Assembly: GCA_018607525.1 (NCBI GenBank)
Contig: JABBBH010000064.1
Location: 1-48,661 of the forward strand
Direction: 5' to 3'
DNA: 48,661 nucleotides
Origin: SAR92 clade bacterium
GTDB taxonomy: Bacteria; Pseudomonadota; Gammaproteobacteria; Pseudomonadales; Porticoccaceae
Within the stretch, counting starts at the first letter, position 1; every line of letters begins with the position of its first letter. Of the stretch, positions 10,120 to 21,600 are shown piece by piece. Position numbers and translations under genes: made by a program. Under the pieces are notes generated by a model, which worked only from the letters and a program-made list of their open reading frames with translations, did not search any database and was not told where the DNA came from.

Positions 10120-12024
10120 ATGCTACAAGACAATGCCATTTCAGACCCTCGCAAAGAACAGAAGATATTCTATCTGCGAGTGATGACATCGGTGTTAATT
10201 GTTCTGGGTCTAACTAGCGTTATTCTACTTCGTTACTTTGACCTACAAATCAATCGGCATCTCGACTATGTGACCAACTCGAATAAAAACCGCATTCATA
10301 TTCGTTCGGTAGCCCCAACCAGAGGGCTTATTTATGATCGTCGCGGTGAGCTTGTGGCTGACAATCGTCCATCTTTTACCCTCAATGTTATCCCCGAAAG
10401 CGCTAAAGATATTGATCAATTATTGAGCAGAATTGGCGATCTTATCAGTCTTTCTGAAAGAGATATTGAACGCTTTATGAAGCGGGTTAAACGCAATAAG
10501 CGTTTTCAGTCGATACCTTTAAAATACAACCTTACCGAACAGGATCGCGCCATACTGGCAGTCAATAGCCATATTCTTGCTGGTACCGAAGTTAGCGCTC
10601 AGCTTATGCGGCATTATCCTGAGGGAGCCTTGCTTGCACACAGCTTGGGCTATGTTGGCCGTATCAACGACCGTGAAATTAAAAAAATTGATCCTGAACA
10701 GTACCGTGGTACAGACTTTATAGGCAAAATTGGCTTAGAAAAATACTACGAGAATATCTTGCTGGGTCAGGTTGGCACGGAACAGGTCGAAACCGATGCG
10801 CGAGGTAGGCTAATGCGTATCTTGGATAAAACAGACCCTGTTCCAGGCAGTAATCTAACCATTTATATGGATACCGAATTACAACGAATAGCCGTAGAGG
10901 CTTTAAAGGGTGAACGCGGTGCCTTGGTAGCAATGGATGTAAAAACTGGGGGTATTTTGAGTATGGTCAGCAACCCCAGCTATGACCCTAACCTGTTTAT
11001 CTCGGGAATTAGCCAGAAACAATATGATGGTTTGCTTAACTCACCTGATCGCCCATTGTTTAATCGCGCCCTTCGTGGCCAGTATCCACCGGGATCAACG
11101 GTTAAACCATTGTTTGGTCTGATTGGCTTGCAGCATAAAATTTACGATATGGATTACTCGATTTATGATCCAGGCTATTTTTTTATGGAGGGCATTAAAC
11201 GCCCTTGGCGAGATCACAATTCCGATCAGGGTGGCCATGGCTATGGGGTTGATTTAGCCGAGGCTATCATCGAATCCTGTGATGTGTTTTTCTATACCAC
11301 CGGTGTAAAAACTGGCATCGACTTACTGTCTAAAGAAAGTGCTCTATTTGGCCTTGGCGATATCACGGGTATTGATCTTCCCGGCGAGAAACGCGGCATT
11401 ATGCCCGACAGAGCATGGAAAAAAGATAAGCGCCGACAGGAATGGTTTAATGGCGATACGATCAATATGAGTATTGGCCAGGGCTTTATGCTAACTACTC
11501 CACTGCAGTTAGCGGTGATGTCGGCGCGCATTGCTACTCGTGGTGAGCAGATTATCCCTAAACTGGTAAAGTCTATTGATGGCACGCCTGTTGAACCAGA
11601 ATTTGCCGGTGAAAAAATAAACTATGATAAAAAATATTGGGACTATGTGCATCAGGCAATGGTGGATGTGGTGCACTCTAAAAAGGGTACTGCACGATCA
11701 ATTAGCAAAGGCCTAACCTATAAGTTAGCGGGTAAAACAGGGACTGCTCAGGTGATAAGTATTAATGAAAAAGAAAAATATGATTCATCTAAAATTGATA
11801 AGAGCAAATGGGATCATGCGCTGTTTGTTGCCTTTGCCCCCGCAGAAAATCCGCAAATTGCGTTGGGTTTGATTGTGGAAAATGGTGAGCATGGTAGCCG
11901 CACGGCGGCCCCTATTGCACGGAAAGTCATTGATAGCTATTTAATGGGCTTTCAGCAAGATAGCAAACCCATGGCTACGGCAAGATTAGCCAGTGGTTTT
12001 TCAAACCCTGCCGAGAGCAACTAG
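10120..12024 (+). CDS. mrdA: Penicillin-binding protein 2
   Basis: APTRGLIYDRRGELVADNRPSF; transpeptidase motifs PPGSTVKP and KTGTAQ; followed by rodA. Confidence 0.96.
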   Translation: MLQDNAISDPRKEQKIFYLRVMTSVLIVLGLTSVILLRYFDLQINRHLDYVTNSNKNRIHIRSVAPTRGLIYDRRGELVADNRPSFTLNVIPESAKDIDQLLSRIGDLISLSERDIERFMKRVKRNKRFQSIPLKYNLTEQDRAILAVNSHILAGTEVSAQLMRHYPEGALLAHSLGYVGRINDREIKKIDPEQYRGTDFIGKIGLEKYYENILLGQVGTEQVETDARGRLMRILDKTDPVPGSNLTIYMDTELQRIAVEALKGERGALVAMDVKTGGILSMVSNPSYDPNLFISGISQKQYDGLLNSPDRPLFNRALRGQYPPGSTVKPLFGLIGLQHKIYDMDYSIYDPGYFFMEGIKRPWRDHNSDQGGHGYGVDLAEAIIESCDVFFYTTGVKTGIDLLSKESALFGLGDITGIDLPGEKRGIMPDRAWKKDKRRQEWFNGDTINMSIGQGFMLTTPLQLAVMSARIATRGEQIIPKLVKSIDGTPVEPEFAGEKINYDKKYWDYVHQAMVDVVHSKKGTARSISKGLTYKLAGKTGTAQVISINEKEKYDSSKIDKSKWDHALFVAFAPAENPQIALGLIVENGEHGSRTAAPIARKVIDSYLMGFQQDSKPMATARLASGFSNPAESN

Positions 12025-12027
12025 TCC

Positions 12028-13164
12028 ATGTATAAATATGATTTTGTTAGACAGCTCAATACCAAAGGCGGTGATCGACATCAAAACCCCTTTCATATTG
12101 ATGTCACGCTGATGCTTATTTTATTTGCGCTGTGCTTAACTGGGCTGTTTGTTCTATACAGTGCGAGCGAACAAAGTCTCTACTACGTGAAGCGTCAGGC
12201 AACCTTTATGCTTGCGGGCTTTGCGGGCATGCTGATTGTGGCTCAGTTTCCAGTGCGATTTTGGGAGCGTATAGCCGTGGTTTTTTATGCTGCAGCCGTT
12301 TTAGCATTGGTGGCTGTCTTATTATTTGGCATTGAAGCCAAGGGCGCTACTCGCTGGCTGAACTTAGGTTTCACAAGGTTTCAACCCTCTGAAATCGCGA
12401 AAATTGCTGTACCCTTAATGGTATCTGCCTATCTTAGTCGCCATGTAATTCCGCCATCCATTAAGCATGTGGTGGGTGCACTGTTAATTGTTGCGGTTCC
12501 GGCATTTTTAATTCTTAGACAACCCGATCTAGGCACCTCAATTCTTGTGTTTGCCTCTGGTTTTTTTGTACTGTTTTTAGCTGGGCTGAGAAAGCGCTAC
12601 CTTGTAGGGACATTTTTTACCGCCCTTGCGGCAGCCCCCCTGCTTTGGCTGTACGTTATGCGCGACTATCAAAAACAACGGGTCTTAACCCTGCTTTCTC
12701 CAGAAGATGATAAATTTGGTGCTGGGTGGAATATTATTCAGTCCACCACAGCCATTGGTTCGGGTGGATTATCCGGTAAAGGCTGGACTGAAGGTACCCA
12801 ATCACAGCTAAACTTTCTACCAGAAAGTCATACCGATTTTATCATTGCCGTTTTAGCGGAAGAATTTGGCTTATTGGGTGTTTTAGGGCTCTGTACCCTC
12901 TATCTTTTATTGGTAGGATATTGCATGATTATCGCTATCAATGCGCAGTCACAATTTGCTCGATTGATGGCGGGAAGTATTAGCCTGACATTTTTCATTT
13001 ATATGTTTGTTAATATGTCTATGGTATCTGGCTTACTGCCTGTTGTTGGGGTTCCCTTACCTCTTATTAGCTATGGCGGCTCAGCAATTGTGACTCTATT
13101 TTTTGGTTTTGGCATCCTTATGGCGATCAGCTCAGAACCCAAACGAATTGGAACTTGGCGTTAA
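12028..13164 (+). CDS. rodA: Rod shape-determining protein RodA (SEDS glycosyltransferase)
   Basis: RWLNLGFTRFQPSEIAKIAVPL, RQPDLGTSILV, FLPESHTDFIIAVLAEEFG, PLPLISYGGSA. Confidence 0.97.
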   Translation: MYKYDFVRQLNTKGGDRHQNPFHIDVTLMLILFALCLTGLFVLYSASEQSLYYVKRQATFMLAGFAGMLIVAQFPVRFWERIAVVFYAAAVLALVAVLLFGIEAKGATRWLNLGFTRFQPSEIAKIAVPLMVSAYLSRHVIPPSIKHVVGALLIVAVPAFLILRQPDLGTSILVFASGFFVLFLAGLRKRYLVGTFFTALAAAPLLWLYVMRDYQKQRVLTLLSPEDDKFGAGWNIIQSTTAIGSGGLSGKGWTEGTQSQLNFLPESHTDFIIAVLAEEFGLLGVLGLCTLYLLLVGYCMIIAINAQSQFARLMAGSISLTFFIYMFVNMSMVSGLLPVVGVPLPLISYGGSAIVTLFFGFGILMAISSEPKRIGTWR

Positions 13165-14186
13165 TGAAAATTTTAAAGTTTGTTGTTTTATCCAGCTGTC
13201 TATTGCTGGCACCCTTGAGTTTTTCCGACTATTCACAGCAGCCTCAGGTTGCGCCCTTTATCGATCGCATGGTGGAAGAGCATCAGTTTGAGCGCGCGCA
13301 AGTATTAGAATGGCTTAAGGTCGCTGAAAATCAACAATCTATCGTTAAAGCCATGAGTCGCCCTGCTGAAAAAGTTAAACCCTGGCATGAATACCGTAAG
13401 ATTTTTGTTTCTGAGCTACGCATTAAAAGAGGCGTAGAATTTTGGCAGCAACATGAAGAGACCTTAGAGCGTGCTTACAAGGAATATGGAGTTGATCCTG
13501 CAATTATTGTCAGCATCTTAGGCGTTGAGACAAACTATGGTCGCAATACCGGTAGTTATCGCGTCATTGATGCCTTGAGCACCTTAGCCTTTGATTACTA
13601 TCACAGCATTGAAAAACGCGAATCTCGCAAGAAATTTTTTACTATTCAGCTTGAGAATCTATTTTTACTGGCTCGCGAACAAAAGAAAGATCCGCTTAGC
13701 CTAACAGGCTCCTATGCCGGTGCAATGGGCTGGGGTCAGTTTATGCCCGACAGTTATCGCGATTATGCGGTTGATTTTGATGGCGACAATCTTGCTGATA
13801 TCTGGACAAACCCTACTGATGCGATTGGCAGTGTGGCTAATTACTTTAATAAAAAGGGTGGCTGGAAAAAAGATCAGCCGGTTGCCACAAGAGCACATAT
13901 TGGCGACAAGTTAGACACTCAGGGGCTTAATAAAATGCGTAGACCCAAGGTCACTATCGCAGAACTTATTGTGAGAGGTTATCAGCCGGTGCAAAACTTT
14001 GCTGAGGATAGTCTTGCGTTCCCGATGAAGCTGACCGCTAAATATGCTGATGAGTACTGGCTTGGATTTAATAATTTTTACGCTATCGGTCGCTATAATC
14101 CGCGGATTAAGTATGCGATGGCAGTCTACCAATTGAGCTTAATGATTAAAGAGCAACGTTGCGAAACCTCTGAAATTTGTTCTTAA
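13164..14186 (+). CDS. mltB: Lytic murein transglycosylase B
   Basis: GVDPAIIVSILGVETNYGRNTGSYRVIDALSTLAFDY; GSYAGAMGWGQFMPDSYRDYAVDFDGDNLADIW; start ATG 13164 overlaps the rodA stop by 1 nt. Confidence 0.95.
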   Translation: MKILKFVVLSSCLLLAPLSFSDYSQQPQVAPFIDRMVEEHQFERAQVLEWLKVAENQQSIVKAMSRPAEKVKPWHEYRKIFVSELRIKRGVEFWQQHEETLERAYKEYGVDPAIIVSILGVETNYGRNTGSYRVIDALSTLAFDYYHSIEKRESRKKFFTIQLENLFLLAREQKKDPLSLTGSYAGAMGWGQFMPDSYRDYAVDFDGDNLADIWTNPTDAIGSVANYFNKKGGWKKDQPVATRAHIGDKLDTQGLNKMRRPKVTIAELIVRGYQPVQNFAEDSLAFPMKLTAKYADEYWLGFNNFYAIGRYNPRIKYAMAVYQLSLMIKEQRCETSEICS

Positions 14187-14209
14187 TTGATTAAAAGATC
14201 CTGTTTGAA

Positions 14210-14968
14210 TTGAAATTCTATCGATTCTATTTTGTTGTTGTCTCGTTTCTCCTGCCGGCCTGCGGTGGGTATTACTATGCCCATCCCCTCCAAGATGGCG
14301 CTGGAATCGAAATTGATCACAATAAAATAAAGAATGCTCAACCTATTGAAGAGCCTATTACTAAAGCGGGCAACACGAACCCCTATACCCAGTTTGGTGT
14401 AACCTATGAAATCATGCCCAGCAGCTTGGGCTATAGAGAAGTGGGAAATGCCTCTTGGTATGGCAGTAAATTTCATGGCCGCCGAACCTCTAATGGCGAC
14501 ATCTACGATATGTATAGCATGACTGCAGCGCATAAAACTCTGCCTATCCCAACCTACGTGCGTGTCACGCGTCTGGATACTCAGCAAACCATTATTGTTA
14601 GAGTGAATGACCGCGGCCCTTTCCATGATCAGCGAATCATTGATCTTTCTTATGCCGCAGCAGTGAAACTGGGCTTTTCCGATTCAGGAACAGCTAAGGT
14701 GCTTGTTGAGGCCATAGATGCTTCAGTCCCCCTGCCCACTGATGATGAAAAAGCCTATCTTCAAATTGGCGCCTTTGATAACCCTGAATCTGCTATAAAA
14801 TTTGCTGCACAGTTTGACGATAAAATAAGTGCACCCATTGCAATAAAAGCCGTTAACAGCGCCTATAAAGTACTTATTGGGCCCTTTAAAAATTCAGGGG
14901 AACTACTTCTTGCAAAACAGACTCTAAGACTTGAATCTAATATTTCGGCCTTTGCAGTTAATCGATAA
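14210..14968 (+). CDS. rlpA: Septal ring lytic transglycosylase RlpA family lipoprotein (SPOR-like C-terminus)
   Basis: TTG start; lipobox-like LLPACGG; GNASWYGSKFHGRRTSNGDIYDMYSMTAAHKTLPIPTYVRVTRLD, VRVNDRGPFHDQRIIDLSYAAA. Confidence 0.93.
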   Translation: MKFYRFYFVVVSFLLPACGGYYYAHPLQDGAGIEIDHNKIKNAQPIEEPITKAGNTNPYTQFGVTYEIMPSSLGYREVGNASWYGSKFHGRRTSNGDIYDMYSMTAAHKTLPIPTYVRVTRLDTQQTIIVRVNDRGPFHDQRIIDLSYAAAVKLGFSDSGTAKVLVEAIDASVPLPTDDEKAYLQIGAFDNPESAIKFAAQFDDKISAPIAIKAVNSAYKVLIGPFKNSGELLLAKQTLRLESNISAFAVNR

Positions 14969-15075
14969 TTTTTTGGCTTTTGGTCAGTAATTCAGCACAT
15001 TCATTATGGGCAGTGATGCACGACTAATGTTAGACTATGCAGCATTAAACTATGGTTCTGTTTGGTATCCCTACT

Positions 15076-16251
15076 ATGTTGAATATAAGCTTTTCTCTTT
15101 CATTATTAATATTGCTTTGCACCTTAGCTAGTCCCTTTGCTGCAGCTAAGCAATTTCTTCCTGATGCGCCTAACGTCGATGCAAAAGCATGGATTTTAGT
15201 GGATGCTGATACCGGTTATGTTATCGCTGAACAAAACGCTGACGATACCCTGCCACCGGCTAGTTTAGCCAAGATGATGACAACCTATATCACCTCTAAG
15301 GAAATCGCTGAAAATCGCCTTAAAGAGGATGATTTGGTGGTTATTAGTGATAATGCCTGGGAATTGGGTGGTGCTAAAACTGATGGCTCTACGATGTTCC
15401 TAAGCCCCCGATCTAAGGTGCCAGTGATTGACCTTATGCGTGGGGTTATTATTCAGTCAGGCAATGATGCCGCTATCTCTTTGGCTGAGCATATTAGCGG
15501 CGGTGAAACTGCCTTTTCCGATAACATGAACTATCAAGCTGAACTAATGGGTATGACTAATACTTATTACATGAATGCGACCGGCCTACCCGCCGAAGGC
15601 ATGGTAACCTCTGCTCGCGATCTGACCATACTTGCTAAGGCCATTATTAATGAGCACCCCGAGTATTACAGTATTTATTCGGAAAAATATTTTAGCCATA
15701 ACAATATTAATCAGCCTAATCGCAACCGTCTTCTTTGGCGAGACAGCAGCATTGATGGATTAAAAACGGGACATACTGAAGCCGCAGGCTACTGCCTAGT
15801 TGCCTCATCTAAGCGTCGTGGAATGCGCTTAATTTCTGCTGTTCTAGGCGCTAAAAGCGATGATGCGCGAGCGCGCGAATCACAAAAACTTTTCTCATAT
15901 GGTTTTAGACATTTTGAAACCAAGAAAATATACAGTGCTGGTGAGTTAATTAAAGAAAATGCCGCGCTTTGGTACGGTGAAGAAGATTTCCTAAACCTGA
16001 CTGTTGAAAATGATATTACCCTGACCTACCCCAAGGGTGAAAAGAAAAACCTATCGGCACAGATTACAGTAGATAATGAAATTTCTGCACCTATAACGGC
16101 GGGACAGGTTCTGGGTAGCCTTGAGATTACTCTCGATGGAAAAATCATGACCCAGGTGTCTCTAGTCGCAGAAAAAGATATCGCTGAGGCCGGTTTTTTC
16201 TCAAGATTTTTTGACTGGATTCTCTTGTTCTTTACCCAACTACTTTCCTGA
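15076..16251 (+). CDS. dacA: D-alanyl-D-alanine carboxypeptidase (PBP5/6 family)
   Basis: Signal peptide, PPASLAKMMT (SxxK), SGNDA (SxN), KTGHT (KTG); the ORF extends to an in-frame ATG at 15052 but ATG 15076 precedes the signal peptide. Confidence 0.94.
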   Translation: MLNISFSLSLLILLCTLASPFAAAKQFLPDAPNVDAKAWILVDADTGYVIAEQNADDTLPPASLAKMMTTYITSKEIAENRLKEDDLVVISDNAWELGGAKTDGSTMFLSPRSKVPVIDLMRGVIIQSGNDAAISLAEHISGGETAFSDNMNYQAELMGMTNTYYMNATGLPAEGMVTSARDLTILAKAIINEHPEYYSIYSEKYFSHNNINQPNRNRLLWRDSSIDGLKTGHTEAAGYCLVASSKRRGMRLISAVLGAKSDDARARESQKLFSYGFRHFETKKIYSAGELIKENAALWYGEEDFLNLTVENDITLTYPKGEKKNLSAQITVDNEISAPITAGQVLGSLEITLDGKIMTQVSLVAEKDIAEAGFFSRFFDWILLFFTQLLS

Positions 16252-16261
16252 GTTAATTATT

Positions 16262-16531
16262 GTGACTGAAGAGAAAAAACCCGAAATAGAATTCCCTTGT
16301 CAGTACCCCATTAAGGTACTGGGTGAGGCACATCAGGAATTAAATGAGCATGTCATCAAAGTAATGAATACCCATGCGCCTAAAATTACTGAATCGGATT
16401 TAAAAATCAGTCATAGCAGCAAGGGTAAGTGGCAATCAATTACTGTGTTTATTATTGCCACTGGCAAGCCTCAATTAGATGCCATTTTTGCTGATCTTAA
16501 AACGAGCAATAGAGTCAAAATGGTTCTTTAG
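16262..16531 (+). CDS. ybeD: YbeD/DUF493 family protein
   Basis: [31 protein letters not shown]...; GTG start at 16262; dacA-ybeD-lipB-lipA synteny. Confidence 0.9.
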   Translation: MTEEKKPEIEFPCQYPIKVLGEAHQELNEHVIKVMNTHAPKITESDLKISHSSKGKWQSITVFIIATGKPQLDAIFADLKTSNRVKMVL

Positions 16532-16533
16532 CC

Positions 16534-17208
16534 ATGTCTTCTAGCGATCAATCTTTACCTTTAATTATTCGCCATTTGGGTCTTCAAGACTACTCAACGA
16601 CTTTTTCTGCCATGAAATATCTGGTTGATAGTCGCAATAAGCAAAGCTGTGATGAAATTTGGTTCTTAGAGCACCAGCCTGTTTTTACTCAGGGTCAGGC
16701 TGGCAAGGCGACTCATGTGCTTGCACCGGCAGAGATACCAGTAGTTAAGTCAGACCGCGGTGGTCAGGTTACCTACCATGGTCCTGGGCAGATTACCGCC
16801 TATCTGATGATTGATTTAAAACGTTTAAAGCTTGGGGTTCGCGACTTGGTGAGCTTAATGGAACAGGCTATTGTCGACTGTTTATCGCATTGGAATATCG
16901 AGGCTAATCCAAGATCTGATGCGCCGGGTGTTTATACCTCGGCGGGACAAAAAATTGCATCCCTAGGACTCAGAATTCGCAAGGGCAGCAGCTACCATGG
17001 CCTAAATTTTAATATTGATATGGACATGGAGCCTTGGGGTCGCATCAATCCCTGTGGTCTTGGTGTAGAAATGACTCAGTTGGTAGATCTAATTGAGGAA
17101 CCACCCAGTAAACAGATGGTTGTTGATAAATTAGCTGAACTGCTTCAGCAGGCTCTGGGTTATAATAGTCATCAGCTTGGCGACAACAGTATTTTAGTAG
17201 CGCATTAA
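16534..17208 (+). CDS. lipB: Octanoyl-[ACP]:protein N-octanoyltransferase
   Basis: [56 protein letters not shown]. Confidence 0.97.
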   Translation: MSSSDQSLPLIIRHLGLQDYSTTFSAMKYLVDSRNKQSCDEIWFLEHQPVFTQGQAGKATHVLAPAEIPVVKSDRGGQVTYHGPGQITAYLMIDLKRLKLGVRDLVSLMEQAIVDCLSHWNIEANPRSDAPGVYTSAGQKIASLGLRIRKGSSYHGLNFNIDMDMEPWGRINPCGLGVEMTQLVDLIEEPPSKQMVVDKLAELLQQALGYNSHQLGDNSILVAH

Positions 17209-17222
17209 TTGAAGGTAATTTC

Positions 17223-18203
17223 ATGACATCAAATCTGGTTGATCCACCAAAAAGAACCAAACGGCTGCAGCAAGGCGAGAAGCTGCGCAGTGCTGATAAG
17301 GTGGAGCGCATTCCTGTTAAGGTTATTCCCACTACGGAATACCAAAAAAAGCCGGAGTGGATGAGAATCCGTTTAAACGCGTCGCCCAGAGTTAACGAAA
17401 TTAAAAGTATTTTGCGTGAGCATAAGATGGCTACGGTCTGTGAAGAGGCGGCTTGCCCCAACCTTCATGAATGCTTTAGCCATGGTACTGCAACCTTTAT
17501 GATTATGGGCGAAATCTGTACCCGCCGCTGTCCGTTTTGTGATGTTGGTCACGGTAAGCCCAACCCTCTCGATCAAGATGAGCCATTAAATCTTGCTAAG
17601 GCCATCAGTGAAATGGCGCTAAGCTATGTGGTGATTACTTCTGTTGATCGCGATGATTTACGGGATGGCGGTGCGCAGCATTTCGCTGACTGTATTCGAG
17701 AATCACGTCTCCTGTCACCGAGTCTTAAGGTTGAGGTTCTTGTGCCAGATTTTCGCGGGCGTATGGCACCGGCTTTGGATATTTTATCGGCTACACCCCC
17801 CGATGTGTTTAACCACAACATGGAAACTATTCCTCGCCTTTACCGCGAGGCAAGACCGGGTGCTAATTACCAGTGGTCACTGAAACTGCTTAAAGATTAC
17901 AAGGCGCGTAATCCGCTAGTTCCTACCAAATCTGGGCTTATGGTGGGTCTTGGCGAAACTAAAGATGAACTTCTGCGCACCTTAGATGATCTGCGTGAGC
18001 ATGATGTTGATATGTTGACTGTGGGTCAGTACTTGCAGCCTTCAGCCAGTCACTTACCCGTCGAACGCTTTGTGCATCCTGATGAGTTTCAGGAATATAC
18101 AGAGTACGCTGAAAGTATTGGTTTTTCTCAGGCAGCTTGCGGACCGTTGGTGCGTTCAAGCTATCATGCGGATAAACAGGCACGCGGCGAAGATATCACC
18201 TAG
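17223..18203 (+). CDS. lipA: Lipoyl synthase (radical SAM)
   Basis: [12 protein letters not shown] plus [15 protein letters not shown] cysteine motifs; C-terminal [13 protein letters not shown]. Confidence 0.97.
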   Translation: MTSNLVDPPKRTKRLQQGEKLRSADKVERIPVKVIPTTEYQKKPEWMRIRLNASPRVNEIKSILREHKMATVCEEAACPNLHECFSHGTATFMIMGEICTRRCPFCDVGHGKPNPLDQDEPLNLAKAISEMALSYVVITSVDRDDLRDGGAQHFADCIRESRLLSPSLKVEVLVPDFRGRMAPALDILSATPPDVFNHNMETIPRLYREARPGANYQWSLKLLKDYKARNPLVPTKSGLMVGLGETKDELLRTLDDLREHDVDMLTVGQYLQPSASHLPVERFVHPDEFQEYTEYAESIGFSQAACGPLVRSSYHADKQARGEDIT

Positions 18204-18216
18204 CAGATTTTAAAGC

Positions 18217-18540
18217 TTATTCGTCCACCCAAACTACTCTTAATGGCTCACCAAAGTCATCATAGATAATCTTTTTCTTTGGCCGCTTAGATACCTTGCT
18301 TGCCGGCTTGGCGGGTGATTTGCGCTTACGCTGGTCTATCTTTGTCACCAAATCGTTAACGTAGGTTCGAGTTTTGATTGGCGATGGGCTTACAAAAACC
18401 CCCTTTGCACGGGGTTGATCGGCGGGCTCACCGGTTTCTCCTGGCTGACATTTTTTTATTTCACCACCACTACCCAGAAACGCTTCGGTTTTTTCACGAA
18501 GCTGTTTGCGGAAGCTATTTTTTGAAATGCCGTTACTCAA
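18217..18540 (-). CDS. Uncharacterised small basic protein
   Basis: 107 aa; N-terminal FRKQLREKTEAFLGSGGEIKKCQPG, Lys/Arg-rich middle, C-terminal KKKIIYDDFGEPLRVVWVDE; intergenic position between lipA and the RND pump. Confidence 0.75.
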   Translation of the reverse strand: MSNGISKNSFRKQLREKTEAFLGSGGEIKKCQPGETGEPADQPRAKGVFVSPSPIKTRTYVNDLVTKIDQRKRKSPAKPASKVSKRPKKKIIYDDFGEPLRVVWVDE

Positions 18541-18607
18541 GATGTATACCTTTGATGGCAGAAAGTACGTTTTATATTAGCAAATAACAACCGGTCACAC
18601 CATTTAG

Positions 18608-21600
18608 CTAGCGACTAGTTACTCTGTGCAACACAGCAAGAAGCTTCGTTTGTGCACCTCTTAGGGATTCAGCACTAAACTTATTCTTTAATATTTCGGG
18701 TAGAAGCAGCATAGCGGGTGTCAGTAATAGGGTCATAATAGTGGCGACCAACAGGCCATTTACGATGGCACTGGCTAGGGGCTGCCACCATGAGGCGACC
18801 ATACCACCCACTTCAATTTTACGATTAACCATATCAATACTGTAACCAGTAGCCAGCGGCAACAGCCCTGCTATGGTTGTGACAGTAGTTAACATCACCG
18901 GTCTAAATCGCGATTTAGCGGCTAGAAAAACAGCGTCTTTAAGGGGAAGTTCCGACTGAGTTCGTCGAAAATGGTTAAAGCTGTCAATAAGTACAATATT
19001 ATTGTTCACCACAATCCCTGCTAGGGCGACTATACCGACCCCCGTTAAAATAGTACTAAACACAGACTGGGTTACCAGCAACCCTAGCAACACCCCCGCT
19101 GTGGACATAACCACTGAAAACAGTATGAGCAGTGCCTGATAGAAGCTATTAAATTGCGACACCAACAGAATTAACATCAGCCCCATGGCCAAGGTAAATG
19201 CGGTTGATAAAAACTCTGCTGACTCGGCTTGCTCTTCGTTAGCGCCACGAAATGTAATTTTAATGGCGGGATCGATTGCCTGTGTGGCCAGCCATTGGCT
19301 AATTTGGTTAACCTGAGTATCGGTTAAATAATTATCTTCGGTATTGGCTAAGATAAATACACTTTCTAATTGATCGATGCGCTGAATAGCATCCACTCGA
19401 TTCTTTGCTTGGCGCTGAGTAAAACTAGAAATAGGTACTGAGCCATTGGCGGTGTTAACTCGCAGGCTATCAAGGGACTCAAGCTTTCTGTCCGCTTCTG
19501 GGAAACGCACCCGAATCTCCACTTCTTGATCTGCATCATCAGGCCTAAATTCACCAATCATCATGCCATTGGTCACTAGCTGGACCATTTGCCCCACAGA
19601 ATTTACATCGACCCCTAACATGGCCGCCTGTGATCGATCGACTACCATTTCCCACTGCACACCTGAGAGTGGCAGACTGTCTTCAATGTCTCGCAGGCCT
19701 GCTACATTTTCTTCAATCCATTGACGAATGCGCGCAGTCGTGTTGTACATTAACTCCCTTTTACTAGAGGAAATCTGTATCTGCAGATCCTTGCCGACTG
19801 GAGGGCCACCCTCAACACTGGCTGCAGTGACATAAACCCCGGGAATATCTTTGGTTAACTCTCTTATTTCAGCAAATATTTCTAAACTACTTCGATCTCT
19901 TTTGGCTCGTGGATAAAGCTCAATTAGAAAGCTACTAATTTGGTCGCGGCTAGCGTCTCGTTGACCCATTAACTGACCTGCACTGCTCGATGCATAGATT
20001 TGCTTGATGCCGGGAAGATAGGAAAATCGGCTTTCAACCTGAGTTGTCAGCTGTCTCTGCTCTTCAATGGATAAATTACCCTGAGCGCGCAATGTAGCCA
20101 TACCAAATCTATTTTCTGTCTCGGTAAAAAACTCAAGACCTGCACCAAATTTTCCGTATCCATAGAAAATACCTACCAGTAGTAATAGCGAGGCAATTGC
20201 TGTGGTTAGAGGTCTAGCTAAGACAAGCTTTAACAGCCTGAGATAATTATTAAGCAACGGTGTAAACAATGTGGAGGATGGTTTGGAAAGTGCCTCTTTA
20301 GACTGTTTTTTAGCGCCTATTTTGGCAAGGGTAACACCTAGCGTGGGTGCAAAAATAAGCGCATAGATTAGGGACCATGCCAGTACTGAAAAAACAGTAA
20401 CCGGCAAATAAACCATAAAGTTGCCTGACACGCCCGGCCAAAACAACATGGGTAAAAATGCAGCCAAGGTAGTACCTGTGGATGCCAGTACGGGCACAGC
20501 CATTCGCCGAATAGACTGCAAGTAGGCCGATTTTACCGAGAGGCCTTCAATAATTTTGGTATTGGCAAATTCAACCACCACAATGGAGCCATCAATTAGC
20601 ATTCCAAGAGATAGCAACAGGCCAAACATCACCATAAAATTAAAACTGTAACCGAGCATATTGACGATAATCATCGAACCGAGCAAACAAAAGGGAATAC
20701 CAAAACCCACCAGCATACCGGATCTAATTCCCAGCGTTGCCACCACTAATACCAACACTAGAATCATAGCGGTTAAAATATTACCCATTAGCTCACTGAC
20801 CATTGACTGGGCATATTCTGAACTATCAAACATAAAATCGATTTGAATATCCTGGGAGAACTCTGACCTATGGGCGTCAATGATTTCGCGGACCGCTGCA
20901 ATAGTCTCAATTGAGTTGGCCTTGAGTCGCTTGCGAACATCCACCGCAATAGTTGGCTCACCATTAAGCAGGCTAAAGCCCGTGGCATCTTTAAACTTAC
21001 GCTCTACCTTTGCGATATCCCCCAAACTGACAACCGCTTGGCTGTCACTTCTTATAGGTATGTTGCGAATATCCTGTTCAGTTTCGAGTAGCGCAGGGAC
21101 TTTAATACCAAATCGCCCAAAACCCGCATCCATTTCACCGGCAGGAATGAGTAGATTATTTTGGCCTAGGCGCTGAAAGAGCTCCATGGTATTAATATTG
21201 TAGAGATCTAATTTACTGGGGTTTAAAACAACCTCGACAACCTCATCGCGATGCCCAGAAAGGTTGGTTTCAAGTACCTGACTCAGACCCTCAATCTTTC
21301 GCTGAAAAAATTTAGCGGCTTTAAATAGATCTCGTTCATCCACTGTATTTCCTGTGAAAGTAACAACCACATCGGGCTCAGGGCTTGGACTAATTGCCCT
21401 TACAATCGGTTCTTTGGTTTCTTCAGGAAACTTTGCCTTGGCTCGATCCACTGACTCTCTTACATCTGCAATCACAGTATCTATATCTAAGTTGATATCA
21501 AATCTCACGAAAACATAGGCAGTACTTTCACGCGCGGTAGCGATCATTTCCTCAAGACCATCCAAAGTCTTTAACTCGGTCTCAATGGGTCGAATTAATA

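Noticed and set aside
11292-11585. 97-aa antisense ORF in mrdA
   Set aside because: Overlaps the conserved PBP2 transpeptidase domain; no independent evidence.
14183-14626. 147-aa minus-strand ORF antisense to rlpA
   Set aside because: rlpA is clearly the coding strand (lipobox, DPBB motifs); the antisense ORF is a by-product.
17045-17461. 138-aa minus-strand ORF across the lipB-lipA junction
   Set aside because: Antisense to two highly conserved genes; no domain-like features.
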